64,000 bases of DNA from Afifellaceae bacterium (GCA_028281235.1 JANQKG010000027.1:1-64000); one strand, 5' to 3'; positions 1 to 8,680 are shown, counted from the stretch's first letter. Program-made: numbers and translations. The notes: generated by a model not told the origin, from the letters alone.

Positions 1-1
1 G

Positions 2-460
2 CCCTTCGCCATCCTTGACGCCGCGACCGGTAAGGCCATGGGCACGGCGAGCTACATGCGCGTCGACGCGTCGAGCGGCTCCGCCGAAGTCGGGTGCATC
101 GCCTTTGGCGCCGGCCTGAAACGGCGCCCTGCCGGGACGGAGGCGATGCTGCTCATGGCGCGGCGTGTGTTCGACGAACTGGGATACCGTCGCTACGAAT
201 GGAAGTGCGACGCTGACAACGCGCCCTCGCTGTCCGCCGCTGGGCGGTTCGGCTTCACCTATGAGGGCACGTTTCGGCAGCACATGGTTGTAAAGGGCCG
301 CAACCGCAACACCGCCTGGTTCTCAATCACCGATGGCGAATGGCCGCGGATTGCCACCGCGATGGAGTGTTGGCTGACCCCGGAGAATTTCGACGCGGCC
401 GGGGAGCAGGTGAAGCCGCTGCGGGCCCTGCTTGCCGGGGCAGGTGAGGCAGCCCGATGA
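2..460 (+). CDS. GNAT family N-acetyltransferase, 5' end cut by window
   Basis: The reading frame is open from base 2, so the true start lies outside the window and the internal ATG at 38 is probably not the start. The visible part resembles the RimJ/RimL-type GNAT fold: a strand with GTASYMRVD, the segment around AEVGCIAFG, and the acetyl-CoA-binding end with NAPSLSAAGRFGFTYEG followed by a C-terminal Trp-rich strand. Members acetylate protein N-termini or small amines using acetyl-CoA; the substrate cannot be told from this fragment. A 99-bp gap separates it from the SDR gene downstream on the same strand. Family call good, function open. Confidence 0.8.
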   Translation, partial: PFAILDAATGKAMGTASYMRVDASSGSAEVGCIAFGAGLKRRPAGTEAMLLMARRVFDELGYRRYEWKCDADNAPSLSAAGRFGFTYEGTFRQHMVVKGRNRNTAWFSITDGEWPRIATAMECWLTPENFDAAGEQVKPLRALLAGAGEAAR

Positions 461-559
461 GTAGGCCGCGCCGGCAATGACTCTGGCCGCCGGCCACCTG
501 AACGCGGTAAGTCAGCCGTTGCCGAGGCATGAGCGCAAAGAACGCACCGCAAAGGAGGC

Positions 560-1330
560 ATGATGGGACGGCTTGAAGGCAGGCGCGCGGTCTTGACCGC
601 GGCGGGAGCGGGGATTGGCCGCGCGACCGCCGAGGCATTCGCGCGCGAGGGTGCGGAGGTGATCGCCACCGACGTCGATCGCGCCAAGCTCGACGGTCTG
701 GAAAGCGCGGGCGTGGCTGAGCGTCTGGCACTCGATGTCCGCGACACCGCGGCCGTCAACGCGCTCGCTGCCTCGCTCGGCCCGATCGACCTGCTCTTCA
801 ACTGCGCCGGCTTCGTGCATCACGGCACGGTGCTGGAATGCAGCGAGGACGACTGGGACTTCTCCTTCGACCTCAATGTGAAATCCATGCATCGCATGAT
901 CGCCGCCTTCCTGCCCGGCATGTTGGAGCGCGCCGAGGCGCGCGGGGGCGCGAGCGCGATCGTGAATGTCGCCTCCGGCGCATCGTCGATCCGCGGCATT
1001 CCGAACCGCTACGTCTACGGCGCCACCAAGGCAGCCGTGATCGGCCTGACCAAGGCCGTGGCAGCCGACTTCATCAGGCGCGGAGTCCGCTGCAACGCGA
1101 TCGCCCCGGGGACCGTGCAGTCGCCATCGCTGCAAGACCGCGTGGCGGCGCTTGCCGCCTCGACCGGGGCGAGCGAGGACAAGGTCTGGGCGGATTTCGT
1201 CGCCCGTCAGCCCATGGGCCGGCTCGGCACGGCTGAGGAGATGGCTGCGGTCGCCGTCTATCTGGCGAGCGACGAGAGCGCCTTTACGACGGGCATCGTC
1301 GTCTCCTCCGATGGCGGCTTCAGCCTTTAG
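560..1330 (+). CDS. SDR family NAD(P)-dependent oxidoreductase
   Basis: Classical short-chain dehydrogenase of about 256 residues. It has the N-terminal cofactor loop in a variant form (TAAGAGIG near residues 13-20), the NCAG strand motif, a Ser before the catalytic YGATK (about residue 154) and the C-terminal GIVVSSDGG. It oxidises or reduces a small alcohol/ketone; the closest look is to 3-hydroxybutyrate or 2-keto-3-deoxy-sugar-acid dehydrogenases, but substrate is inference. Two in-frame ATGs (560 and 563) follow AAGGAGG at 552-558; the second has the better spacing. It precedes a sugar-acid region and may belong to it functionally, though it is followed by a repeat and converges with the next gene. 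Confidence 0.85.
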   Translation: MMGRLEGRRAVLTAAGAGIGRATAEAFAREGAEVIATDVDRAKLDGLESAGVAERLALDVRDTAAVNALAASLGPIDLLFNCAGFVHHGTVLECSEDDWDFSFDLNVKSMHRMIAAFLPGMLERAEARGGASAIVNVASGASSIRGIPNRYVYGATKAAVIGLTKAVAADFIRRGVRCNAIAPGTVQSPSLQDRVAALAASTGASEDKVWADFVARQPMGRLGTAEEMAAVAVYLASDESAFTTGIVVSSDGGFSL

Positions 1331-1505
1331 AACATGATACCGAAAAGCATGCCGCCTGACTCGGACAAGGCCCCGATCCGGGTTGGACACCGGTTTCCCG
1401 CATTCGCGAAGCCCGCTTCGGCGGGCGAAGCAAGGTCGGACAAGATCATGCTCCAACAAAGAGATAGAGCCTCCATTCTGATTCAATCAGAATGGAAAGG
1501 CTCTA
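1331..1505 (+). repeat. Dispersed palindromic intergenic repeat, copy 1, with terminal hairpin
   Basis: Starts right after the SDR stop with ATGATACCGAAAAGCAT and ends with CAACAAAGAGATAGAGC. The same blocks recur inverted at 8774-8936 and directly at 20825-20947. The end carries a long hairpin: 1465-1472 and 1473-1483 pair with 1498-1505 and 1485-1495 (19 pairs, 2-nt bulge). It can form a stem in RNA and may act as terminator for the SDR. The short open frame inside it is not a gene. Confidence 0.8.
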
Positions 1506-1607
1506 GTCTCCCGAAACTGACGTTCGCATCATTGTTCAGCCCGCTCCGAACGAACTTCAGATTCGATAGGGACACCAGGCAAAATATTAAGTCGAGTGCG
1601 GTTTTTG

Positions 1608-1662
1608 GGGTTTGAAGTTCCACTGATGAGCCCGCCGGAGCAATGGAAGGAACTTCAAACCC
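1608..1662. repeat. 14-bp perfect inverted repeat between convergent genes
   Basis: GGGTTTGAAGTTCC at 1608-1621 is the exact reverse complement of 1649-1662, with a 27-nt spacer. It lies between the 3' ends of the SDR (+) and the VOC gene (-), so a bidirectional terminator or an mRNA-end stabilising stem is plausible. The stretch 1506-1607 shows nothing else recognisable. Confidence 0.6.
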
Positions 1663-1754
1663 ACCACACTGGCATAGCTGCGCCCGCTAGGGTTCCGCCG
1701 GGCGAGAGCGCGCCGCAACCATAGCGGCGGCGTCCGACGGACGGAAGCACGGAA

Positions 1755-2273
1755 TCAGGCGTTGAGAAGATCGTCCAAATCGAGGCGCTGGGTGACGATG
1801 GCGAGCGTGCCGTCGGCGTTGCGCGGCCAGGCCTCGCGCGGGCGATCGCAGTAGAGCTCCACGCCGTTCTGGTCGGGATCACGCAGATAAAGCGCCTCAG
1901 AAACGCCGTGGTCGCTGGCGCCATCCAACTCGATGCCGGCCTTGATGAGCCGGCGAAGCGCGTCGGCCAGATCCGCACGCGTGGGGTAGAGGATGGCGAG
2001 ATGATAGAGCCCGGTCGTGCCCGGCGCGGGCGGCCGGCCGCCGGCGCTTTCCCATGTGTTGAGCGCAATGTGGTGGTGGTATCCGCCGGCGGAGATGAAC
2101 GCCGCCTGCGACCTGCGATGCATCAATTGAAAGCCGAGCACGCCGCAATAGAACCGAAGCGCGCGCTCAATATCGGCAACCTTCAGATGAACGTGGCCGA
2201 TACGCGCGTCCGGGGAAATCGGCGCAGCAGGGTCGGTGGTCGCCATCTCCGGCGCGTCGGGCTTGTCCAGCAT
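1755..2273 (-). CDS. VOC (glyoxalase/dioxygenase-fold) family protein
   Basis: 172-residue vicinal-oxygen-chelate protein resembling one half of CatE-type catechol 2,3-dioxygenases. Candidate metal ligands are the His in IGHVHLKV (about residue 28), the His in LYHLAIL (about 90) and the Glu in NGVELYCD (about 137); GGYHHHIALNTW is the typical first-module end. VOC enzymes bind a divalent metal and act as dioxygenases, lyases or isomerases; no substrate can be assigned. It converges on the SDR gene and sits 57 bp downstream of the MFS gene on the same strand, so they may be co-transcribed. Confidence 0.8.
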   Translation of the reverse strand: MLDKPDAPEMATTDPAAPISPDARIGHVHLKVADIERALRFYCGVLGFQLMHRRSQAAFISAGGYHHHIALNTWESAGGRPPAPGTTGLYHLAILYPTRADLADALRRLIKAGIELDGASDHGVSEALYLRDPDQNGVELYCDRPREAWPRNADGTLAIVTQRLDLDDLLNA

Positions 2274-2330
2274 CGGCTTTACCTATGCACCGGCTCTCGT
2301 TGCGGCAAGGCCGCACGGTGCGACGTCGCT

Positions 2331-3533
2331 TCACTCCGCGCGCGCCGCGACAGGCTCGCTCGCCGGACCGCGCGTCAGGATGAAGAAACCGATTGCGCTG
2401 CCGAAGACGACCGACCCGAGCAGCGCCGTGACGCCAAGCACGAGCGGAAAGCCGCTGATCCCATGCAGGAGCGCGATCATCGGAACAGCCAGACCGCTTA
2501 CGCCGAAACCGAGAAAATAGCGCAGCCCAAATGCCTTGGCTCTCAGATGCGGAGCGACGTAGCGCGCGATCATCGCGTCGTTGATCACCACCTGGCCATA
2601 GATCGACGCCATGGCGAGCACCATGCCGATGACCATCGGAATACCAAGTGCGAAGGCGGCAATGGCCAGGCCGGCCGGCTGCAACAGCGAAAGCCCGACG
2701 AACAATTTCGGCAGCTCGATACGGTCGACGAGGCGGCCCATCGTGAGCTGCGTCAGCGCGCCGAGGATGAAGACCGACGTGGCGAGCATGCCAATTGTGG
2801 ATAGCGGCAGATCGAAGCCGAGGCGCTCGTCGAACACCTTTGGCAGCGCGATCGTCACGACATTGAAGGTGATGCCGCCAGCGACCACCGCCACCAGATA
2901 AAGCGTTGCGATGGCGGCGGGATGGGCGATCGGCAGGGTTTTGGCGGTCTCGCCGGGCGGCTTATGCGCGGCGCCGCGTTCGCTCGGAACCTGCGTAATG
3001 AACAAAAGCCCGACGGCTATGGAAAGAGCGCCGGGTAGGGCGAAGGCAGCGCGCCATCCAAGCTCTGCGGCGATAAACGCCGTCACGCCGGAGGCGAGCG
3101 CTGCGCCAACATTGCCCCACACGCCGTTCTTGCCGAGCTCGCGCCCGAGCCTGGTGGCATTGCTGACGAGCATCGCCGAGCCGACCGGGTGATAGATCGC
3201 CGCGAAGCAGCCGAGGATCAGAAGCAACAGCGCAAAGACGAGCGGCGTCGTCGCGAATGCCAGGCCGACACACGACACGCCCGAGCCGAGGAAGAAGGCG
3301 GCAAGCAGATTGCGCCGCCCGACCCGGTCGGCGACCCAACCGATCGGCAAAGACAGAAGACCGAAAGCGAGGAAGGTGCCGGTCGCCAGCCCGATCAACT
3401 CGCCATAGGCGAGACCGCGCTCTGCTGCGATCGCGATCACGGCGGTCGGATAGATCAGGACGACAAAGTGCACAAAGGCATGCGCGACATTGACGAAGCG
3501 GATCGTGCGGGTGGCGATGATGTCAGGATTCAT
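2331..3533 (-). CDS. MFS transporter
   Basis: Hydrophobic protein of about 400 residues with roughly twelve membrane segments and the MFS loop motif GWVADRVGRRN between segments 2 and 3. I place the start at 3533 (MNPDIIATRT) because the open frame upstream runs through an inverted repeat (3561-3588) and into the 3' end of the neighbouring epimerase gene. The family moves small organic solutes in inner membrane exchange or proton symport. Its position beside aldose epimerase and sugar-acid genes suggests a sugar or sugar-acid substrate, which is inference only. Confidence 0.85.
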   Translation of the reverse strand: MNPDIIATRTIRFVNVAHAFVHFVVLIYPTAVIAIAAERGLAYGELIGLATGTFLAFGLLSLPIGWVADRVGRRNLLAAFFLGSGVSCVGLAFATTPLVFALLLLILGCFAAIYHPVGSAMLVSNATRLGRELGKNGVWGNVGAALASGVTAFIAAELGWRAAFALPGALSIAVGLLFITQVPSERGAAHKPPGETAKTLPIAHPAAIATLYLVAVVAGGITFNVVTIALPKVFDERLGFDLPLSTIGMLATSVFILGALTQLTMGRLVDRIELPKLFVGLSLLQPAGLAIAAFALGIPMVIGMVLAMASIYGQVVINDAMIARYVAPHLRAKAFGLRYFLGFGVSGLAVPMIALLHGISGFPLVLGVTALLGSVVFGSAIGFFILTRGPASEPVAARAE

Positions 3534-3560
3534 GGCGATCCGGTCCGTCAGGGGCGGGGT

Positions 3561-3588
3561 TTCGCTATTCCCACACGGGAATAGCGAA
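3561..3588. terminator. Perfect 12-bp hairpin between epimerase and MFS genes
   Basis: TTCGCTATTCCC (3561-3572) and its exact complement (3577-3588) with a 4-nt loop. It lies just past the epimerase stop and 28 bp before the MFS start. There is no T-run on either side, so it may be a stem that uncouples the two genes or an operator rather than a classic terminator. Confidence 0.5.
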
Positions 3589-3597
3589 CGTACGCCG

Positions 3598-4488
3598 TCA
3601 AAGCAACGCGGCAACAAGCGTGACGTGCATCTTGGTTGTCTCTCCAGGTTGAAGCACGCGCAGATCGTTGGCTTCGGCGCTACCCGGCTTAGCGAAGGCG
3701 TTGACCGCGTGTGTCACCGGCTCAAAGCAGAAGAAGTCACAATCCTTGTCGGGCGAGAAGACGTGGTAATAATGCGTCGTCGTATCCGCCTCTAAGTCGA
3801 GGGCCACGCCGCGATCGGTCCATTCGATGCGGGCGCTTCCGTCCCATCCGGCGAATCCGTTGTCGATGAGATCGTCCGGCAGGCCGCGTGCTTTAGAAAA
3901 GTCCCATCGCTCGGGGACCGGCTCCGGCTGGCGCGTCTCAGGCGCGTCGGGCGGCTGCTCAAGCCAGGCGCCTTTGGCTTTGGCCCGCAGCGTGACGCCG
4001 GGCGAGCGCACGAACCATGGATGCAGGCCGAGACCGTAGGGGAGCGGTTCTGCGCCGTGATGCGTCACCGAAAGCGTGATGTGGAACGCTGCGTCGGTAA
4101 GGCGAAGCACCTGCACCGCCTCGTAGTCGAAGGGCGGGATGGTGCGGCTCCTCAGCGTCAGCACGACGCGGTCGCTTGCGTGCTCCGCCACCTGCCATGG
4201 CGCCTGCCAGCCATCGCCGTGCAGCGGAAAAGGCTCAAGCGGATCGTTGGGCGCGATCGGATGGAAACGACCGCCGAACGAGATGCCGCCGCCCGACAAG
4301 CGGCCGAACCACGGCACCATCGGGCTGCATGCCATGGCTCGCGGGTTCTCCGTCTTGCCGTCCCAGGGCCGCAGGATCGGCACGAACCTCTCGTCCGTCT
4401 TCAAGTGGAAGGCGGCTATGGCGCCGCCGATGGCGGGCAAGAGGTCCGCCCGCACGGCATCCGATTCCATTGTGATGCGGCCGTCCAT
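3598..4488 (-). CDS. Aldose 1-epimerase family protein (galactose mutarotase-like)
   Basis: 296 residues with the galactose-mutarotase beta-sandwich pattern: the segment MVPWFGRLSGG, FPLHGDGW (first catalytic-type His), and GLHPWF (second His), with a late Glu in FCFEPVTHAVN. Members interconvert alpha and beta anomers of sugars before oxidation. The start at 4488 is set by GGGAGG at 4493-4498; the open frame further upstream reads through a 12-bp tandem repeat. It is divergent from the sugar-acid operon starting at 4667, sharing its control region, which fits a role in presenting the correct anomer to a sugar 1-dehydrogenase. Confidence 0.85.
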   Translation of the reverse strand: MDGRITMESDAVRADLLPAIGGAIAAFHLKTDERFVPILRPWDGKTENPRAMACSPMVPWFGRLSGGGISFGGRFHPIAPNDPLEPFPLHGDGWQAPWQVAEHASDRVVLTLRSRTIPPFDYEAVQVLRLTDAAFHITLSVTHHGAEPLPYGLGLHPWFVRSPGVTLRAKAKGAWLEQPPDAPETRQPEPVPERWDFSKARGLPDDLIDNGFAGWDGSARIEWTDRGVALDLEADTTTHYYHVFSPDKDCDFFCFEPVTHAVNAFAKPGSAEANDLRVLQPGETTKMHVTLVAALL

Positions 4489-4497
4489 CTCGCCTCC

Positions 4498-4521
4498 CAC
4501 GAAACGCCCCACGAAACGCCC
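4498..4521. repeat. Tandem 12-bp direct repeat
   Basis: CACGAAACGCCC occurs twice back to back (4498-4509, 4510-4521) immediately upstream of the epimerase ribosome-binding site, inside the divergent control region. Confidence 0.7.
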
Positions 4522-4543
4522 TTGACGAAGGATTAGCCCGCCG

Positions 4544-4562
4544 CGATAGATCATACAAATAG
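4544..4562. promoter_or_regulatory. Candidate degenerate GntR/FadR operator
   Basis: The right half ATACAAATAG (4553-4562) is identical over 10 bases to the right half of the perfect palindrome at 18302-18320; the left half matches poorly (about 4 of 9). It lies between the divergent epimerase gene and the araD1 operon. Shared control by the regulator encoded at 18362-19087 is inference. Confidence 0.4.
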
Positions 4563-4666
4563 CGGGCCGTTTGAGCGTGGCCGGTGATCGCTTCAACGGT
4601 CACGCAGGCTCTCCACGGGCTGCCGGATCGAGAGGCCGAGGCCGGCAGGGTCTCCGGGGAGTTGGG

Positions 4667-5656
4667 ATGCGTCTCATCCAGTTTGTCGAACGCGACGGCG
4701 AGCGCGCCGTGGGTGCCATCGTGGATGGCGCTCCGCCACGGCGTGTGGAGAGTGCAGAAAGCGTGCGCGATCTCGCTCTTGAGGCGCATCGCAACGGCCG
4801 CACGCTGGCTGCGACCGTGGAAGCGCATGGGCTGGGCGAAGCGGTGGATTACGACGCCATCATGGCGGAGAAGCGCATATGCCTGCCGCTTGACCATCCC
4901 GAACCATCGCACTGCGTGGTGGCGCTGACTGGCCTGACGCATCTCGGCAGCGCGCAATCGCGCGACGACATGCACGCCAAGCTGCAGTCGGACGACCTCA
5001 CCGATTCCATGAAGATGTTCAAGCTCGGTCTGGAGGGTGGCAGGCCCGCCGCCGGCGCAATCGGCGTGCAGCCGGAATGGGCCTACAAGGGCGACGGCTC
5101 GTGGCTTGTCGCCCCCGAAGAGCCGCTGGAGCTTCCGGGCCATGCCGATGACGGCGGCGAGGAAGGCGAGATTGCCGGCCTTTATGTGATCGGCGATGAC
5201 GGCGCGGTGCTGCGTGTCGGCTTCGCGCTCGGCAACGAATATTCCGACCATGTCATGGAGCGGAAGAATTACCTCTATCTCGCCCATTCCAAGCTCCGGC
5301 AATCGTCCTTCGGCCCGGAGCTTCTTATCGGCGACCTGCCGGAGGCTGTGTCAGGCACCATCCGCATCATCCGCGACGGGGCGAATGTGTGGCAGGGCGA
5401 ACTCATCTCCGGCGAGGCCAATATGTGCCACTCCATCGCCAACCTTGAGCAGCATCACTTCAAATATGCCGGCTTCCGTCGTCCCGGCGACGTGCATATC
5501 TATTTCTATGGCGCCAGCGGGTTGAGCTGCTCCGATGGCGTCGCGGCCAGGCCCGGCGACGTGTTCGAGGTGGCCTGCCCGGACTTCGGCCGGCCGCTGC
5601 GCAACCCACTGGTCGCCGGCCCGCCCGACGTGGCGCTGTCGGTGACGAAACTCTGA
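4667..5656 (+). CDS. AraD1/GguC-type FAH-fold protein, likely 2-keto-3-deoxy-pentonate dehydratase
   Basis: 329 residues resembling the GguC/AraD1 group of the fumarylacetoacetate-hydrolase superfamily. Typical segments are VVALTGLTHLGSA, GDDGAVLRVGFALGNEYSDH (acidic metal-site region) and HIYFYGASGLSCSDG near the C-terminus. Members are reported to dehydrate 2-keto-3-deoxypentonates to 2-oxoglutarate semialdehyde, which fits the next gene exactly. Start chosen at 4667 because GGGAG lies about 8 bases before and the family begins with MRLIQF; the longer frame upstream is GC-rich noise. First gene of a four-gene operon, 23 bp before the dehydrogenase. Confidence 0.8.
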   Translation: MRLIQFVERDGERAVGAIVDGAPPRRVESAESVRDLALEAHRNGRTLAATVEAHGLGEAVDYDAIMAEKRICLPLDHPEPSHCVVALTGLTHLGSAQSRDDMHAKLQSDDLTDSMKMFKLGLEGGRPAAGAIGVQPEWAYKGDGSWLVAPEEPLELPGHADDGGEEGEIAGLYVIGDDGAVLRVGFALGNEYSDHVMERKNYLYLAHSKLRQSSFGPELLIGDLPEAVSGTIRIIRDGANVWQGELISGEANMCHSIANLEQHHFKYAGFRRPGDVHIYFYGASGLSCSDGVAARPGDVFEVACPDFGRPLRNPLVAGPPDVALSVTKL

Positions 5657-5679
5657 TTGGTACTGATACGAGGACATAA

Positions 5680-7122
5680 ATGAGCGAGCTGCACTGCAAT
5701 CTCGTCGACGGCGAATGGGTCGAAGGCGACGAGGTCTCTGAGAACATCAACCCGTCCAACACCGACGAGGTGGTCGGCCGCTATGCGCGTGCCTCCAAGG
5801 CCGATGCCGAGCGCGCCATCGCCGCCGCCAAGGCCGCGCGTCCCGCCTGGTCGCGCTCCGGTATTCAGCAGCGCCACGATATCCTCAAAGCCGCGTCCGA
5901 TGAGATTCTCGCCCGCAAGGAGGAGCTTGGCCGGCTCTTGTCGCAAGAGGAGGGCAAGACTCTCGCCGAAGGCATCGGCGAGACCGTCCGCGCCGGGCAG
6001 ATTTTTGCGTTCTTCGCCGGCGAGGCACTGCGCGTGGCCGGCGAGCTTATCCCCAGCGTTCGCCCCGGCGTGGAGGTAGCGATGCAGCGCGAGCCCGTCG
6101 GGGTCGTTGGAATCATCACGCCATGGAACTTCCCCATCGCCATCCCCGCCTGGAAGATCGCGCCGGCCTTGGCTTACGGCAACACGATCGTCTTCAAGCC
6201 GGCCGATCTGGTGCCGGGCTGCGGCTGGGCGCTGGCCGATATCCTAATACGCGCCGGTCTGCCGGAGGGTGTTCTGAACCTCGTCATGGGGCGCGGCTCC
6301 GTGGTCGGCCAGACGATCCTCGACAGTGCCGACGTGGACGCCATCTCCTTCACCGGCTCCGTGGAGACCGGCAAGCGCGTCGCGGCGGCTTCGGCTGAGA
6401 ACATGCGCCGCTTCCAGCTGGAGATGGGCGGCAAGAACCCGCTGGTCGTGGTCGACGACGCCGATCTGGCCAATGCGGTGGAATGCGCCGCCAATGGCGC
6501 ATTCTTCTCTACCGGCCAGCGCTGCACGGCGTCGTCGCGGCTGGTCGTGACGGAGGGCATCCATGACCGCTTCGTCGATGCCTTGGTTGAACGGATGCAG
6601 GCGCTCAACGTCGACGATGCGCTGAAGGACGGCACGCATATCGGGCCCGTGGTCGACGCAACGCAGCTCAAACAGGACGAGGATTACATCGATATCGGCC
6701 GCAGGGAGGGCGCCAAGCTCGCCTGGGGCGGCGAGCGGCTGAACCGCTCCACGCCCGGTTTCTACCTGCAGCCGGCGCTCTTCACCGAGACGACCAACGC
6801 CATGCGCATCAACCGCGAAGAGATTTTCGGGCCGGTGGCGACGGTGATCCGGGTGAAGGATTATGACGAGGCGCTGGCCGTCGCCAACGATACACCCTTC
6901 GGGCTGTCGTCGGGCATCTGCACCACGAACCTGAAGATCGCCACGCACTTCCGCGACAATTCGCAGGCCGGCATGGTAATGGTGAACCTGCCGACCGCCG
7001 GTGTCGACTATCACGTGCCCTTCGGAGGCCGCAAAGGCTCCTCTTACGGCCCGCGCGAACAGGGTCGTTACGCAGTGGAGTTCTACACCGCGGTGAAGAC
7101 CAGCTACACGCTGCCGGTTTAG
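5680..7122 (+). CDS. Aldehyde dehydrogenase, likely 2-oxoglutarate semialdehyde dehydrogenase
   Basis: 480-residue aldehyde dehydrogenase. NAD(P)-binding segment TPWNFPIAIPAWK (about 147-159), cofactor loop FTGSVETG (about 224-231), catalytic Glu in LEMGGKNP (about 248) and catalytic Cys in STGQRCTASS (about 281). The whole resembles alpha-ketoglutaric semialdehyde dehydrogenases of pentose and hexarate pathways. Directly downstream of a 2-keto-3-deoxypentonate dehydratase-like gene, it would oxidise the product to 2-oxoglutarate for the TCA cycle. Substrate rests on family resemblance plus operon context. Confidence 0.85.
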   Translation: MSELHCNLVDGEWVEGDEVSENINPSNTDEVVGRYARASKADAERAIAAAKAARPAWSRSGIQQRHDILKAASDEILARKEELGRLLSQEEGKTLAEGIGETVRAGQIFAFFAGEALRVAGELIPSVRPGVEVAMQREPVGVVGIITPWNFPIAIPAWKIAPALAYGNTIVFKPADLVPGCGWALADILIRAGLPEGVLNLVMGRGSVVGQTILDSADVDAISFTGSVETGKRVAAASAENMRRFQLEMGGKNPLVVVDDADLANAVECAANGAFFSTGQRCTASSRLVVTEGIHDRFVDALVERMQALNVDDALKDGTHIGPVVDATQLKQDEDYIDIGRREGAKLAWGGERLNRSTPGFYLQPALFTETTNAMRINREEIFGPVATVIRVKDYDEALAVANDTPFGLSSGICTTNLKIATHFRDNSQAGMVMVNLPTAGVDYHVPFGGRKGSSYGPREQGRYAVEFYTAVKTSYTLPV

Positions 7123-7132
7123 CAAGAAGGCA

Positions 7133-8038
7133 ATGGCGGCGGGCGCGCTTATCGGGATCGATTGGGGTACGACGAGCCTGCGCGCCTTCCTGCTCGATGG
7201 CGCGGGCGCCATTCTTGATCGCCGCGACGGGCCGCACGGCATCATGAGCGTCAAGGACGGCGACTTCGCCGGCGTGCTCTCTAAGACGATCGGCCCATGG
7301 ATCAGTGGCGGCCCACCGCCCGTGCTCCTGTCGGGGATGATCGGCAGCCGCCAGGGCTGGGTCGAGGCGCCCTATGTCGACGTGCCGGCAGGGATTGCCG
7401 ATCTTGCCGAAGCGCTGGTCTCTGTGCCCTTCGATGCTGCCGATGTCCGGCTTGTCGCCGGCCTGAAGGACGCGTCTGGGACGATGGACGACGTGGTGCG
7501 CGCAGAGGAAGTGCAGGTGCTCGGCGCCATGACGAGGCTTGGCATCGACCAAGGCCGCTTCCTGCTGCCCGGCACGCATTCTAAGTGGATTCACGCCGAA
7601 GACGGTCGCATCACGCGCTTTGCGACCTACATGACCGGTGAGGTCTACGATGCGCTGCGCAACCACACAATCCTCGGCCGGCTGATGCAGGATGGCGAGA
7701 TGGACGTCGCCGCGTTCAACGATGGGGTGGACAAGGGCGCGGCGGCCGGCGCGCCCGGCGCACTGCTCCATCGCCTTTTCGGCGTGCGCACGGCCGGGCT
7801 GTTTGGCCATTGCGCGCCGCCCGGTCTCGCCGATCTCTTGAGTGGGCTCCTCATCGGTGCGGAGATTGCCGATCAGTTCGGCGTTGACGGCAGCGGAGTC
7901 CAAATCGTTGCATCGGCATCCCTTGCTGAGCGCTACGCGCTCGCCGCCTCGCATCTGGGGCTGAAGGCGAACATAGTGTCCGCCGATTGCGTCGCCGATG
8001 GGCACGTCGCCATCGCCAAGCTGGCCGGCATGATCTGA
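7133..8038 (+). CDS. dgoK: 2-dehydro-3-deoxygalactonokinase
   Basis: 301 residues with the ASKHA-type phosphate loop IGIDWGTTSLRAFLLD at the N-terminus, MIGSRQGW (about residue 66) and LPGTHSKW (about 143), all hallmarks of KDGal kinases. It phosphorylates 2-dehydro-3-deoxy-D-galactonate with ATP in the De Ley-Doudoroff galactose route. It begins 10 bp after the dehydrogenase stop, preceded by AAGAAGG, and is followed 12 bp later by the matching aldolase, so the assignment is strongly supported by context. Confidence 0.9.
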   Translation: MAAGALIGIDWGTTSLRAFLLDGAGAILDRRDGPHGIMSVKDGDFAGVLSKTIGPWISGGPPPVLLSGMIGSRQGWVEAPYVDVPAGIADLAEALVSVPFDAADVRLVAGLKDASGTMDDVVRAEEVQVLGAMTRLGIDQGRFLLPGTHSKWIHAEDGRITRFATYMTGEVYDALRNHTILGRLMQDGEMDVAAFNDGVDKGAAAGAPGALLHRLFGVRTAGLFGHCAPPGLADLLSGLLIGAEIADQFGVDGSGVQIVASASLAERYALAASHLGLKANIVSADCVADGHVAIAKLAGMI

Positions 8039-8050
8039 GGGTCGCAAGCG

Positions 8051-8680
8051 ATGAAAGACTTCTCCGAAGCCATGGCCGAACTGCCGCTCGTCGCCATCCT
8101 GCGCGGCCTCAGCCCGCATGAGGCGGAAGATGTCGGCGATGCGCTGGTGGAGGCTGGGTTTCGGCTGATTGAGGTGCCGCTCAATTCCCCCGATCCGCTT
8201 CGCTCCATTGAAATCCTGGCCAGGCGTTTCGGCGACGATGCGCTGATCGGCGCCGGCACTGTGATGTCGCCGCAGGAGGCGCGGGCGACCCTAGCGGCGG
8301 GAGGGCGGCTCGTGGTGACGCCGCATGTCGATCCGGAGGTGATCGGCGCGGCCAAGGCGTCCGGCGCGTGGTGCGTGCCGGGCATCGCCACGCCGAGCGA
8401 GGCCTTTGCCGCGCTGAGATCACGAGCCGATGCGCTGAAACTCTTTCCAGCCGAAGTGCTGCCGCCATCCTTCGTGAAGGCGGTGAAGGCCGTGATTCCC
8501 GCCGACGTGCCGCTCCTGCCGGTCGGCGGCATCAATCCGCAAACCATGAGCGATTATGTGGCGGCCGGCGCCGCCGGTTTCGGCATCGGCTCAGCGCTTT
8601 ATGCGCCGGGCGTCACCGCCGACGAGATCGGCCGCCGCGCGCGGGCTTTCGTCGTTGCGTGGCACGCCATCGGCCGATGA
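8051..8680 (+). CDS. dgoA: 2-dehydro-3-deoxy-6-phosphogalactonate aldolase
   Basis: 209-residue class I KDPG/KDPGal aldolase. LVAILRGLSP, the catalytic-type Glu in LIEVPLNSP (about residue 41), and the Schiff-base Lys in ALKLFPAE (about residue 130) are present, followed by the phosphate-binding VGGINP and GIGSALY. It splits 2-dehydro-3-deoxy-6-phosphogalactonate to pyruvate and glyceraldehyde 3-phosphate. Pairing with the preceding dgoK favours KDPGal over KDPG as substrate. Last gene of the operon. Confidence 0.9.
   Translation: MKDFSEAMAELPLVAILRGLSPHEAEDVGDALVEAGFRLIEVPLNSPDPLRSIEILARRFGDDALIGAGTVMSPQEARATLAAGGRLVVTPHVDPEVIGAAKASGAWCVPGIATPSEAFAALRSRADALKLFPAEVLPPSFVKAVKAVIPADVPLLPVGGINPQTMSDYVAAGAAGFGIGSALYAPGVTADEIGRRARAFVVAWHAIGR

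Noticed and set aside
1334..1615. 93-codon open frame after the SDR
   Set aside because: It translates the dispersed repeat and its hairpin, not a protein gene.
1608..1662. Hammerhead-ribozyme-like CTGATGAG inside the inverted repeat
   Set aside because: The required stem II after CUGAUGA and the GAAA block are absent, so the catalytic core cannot form.
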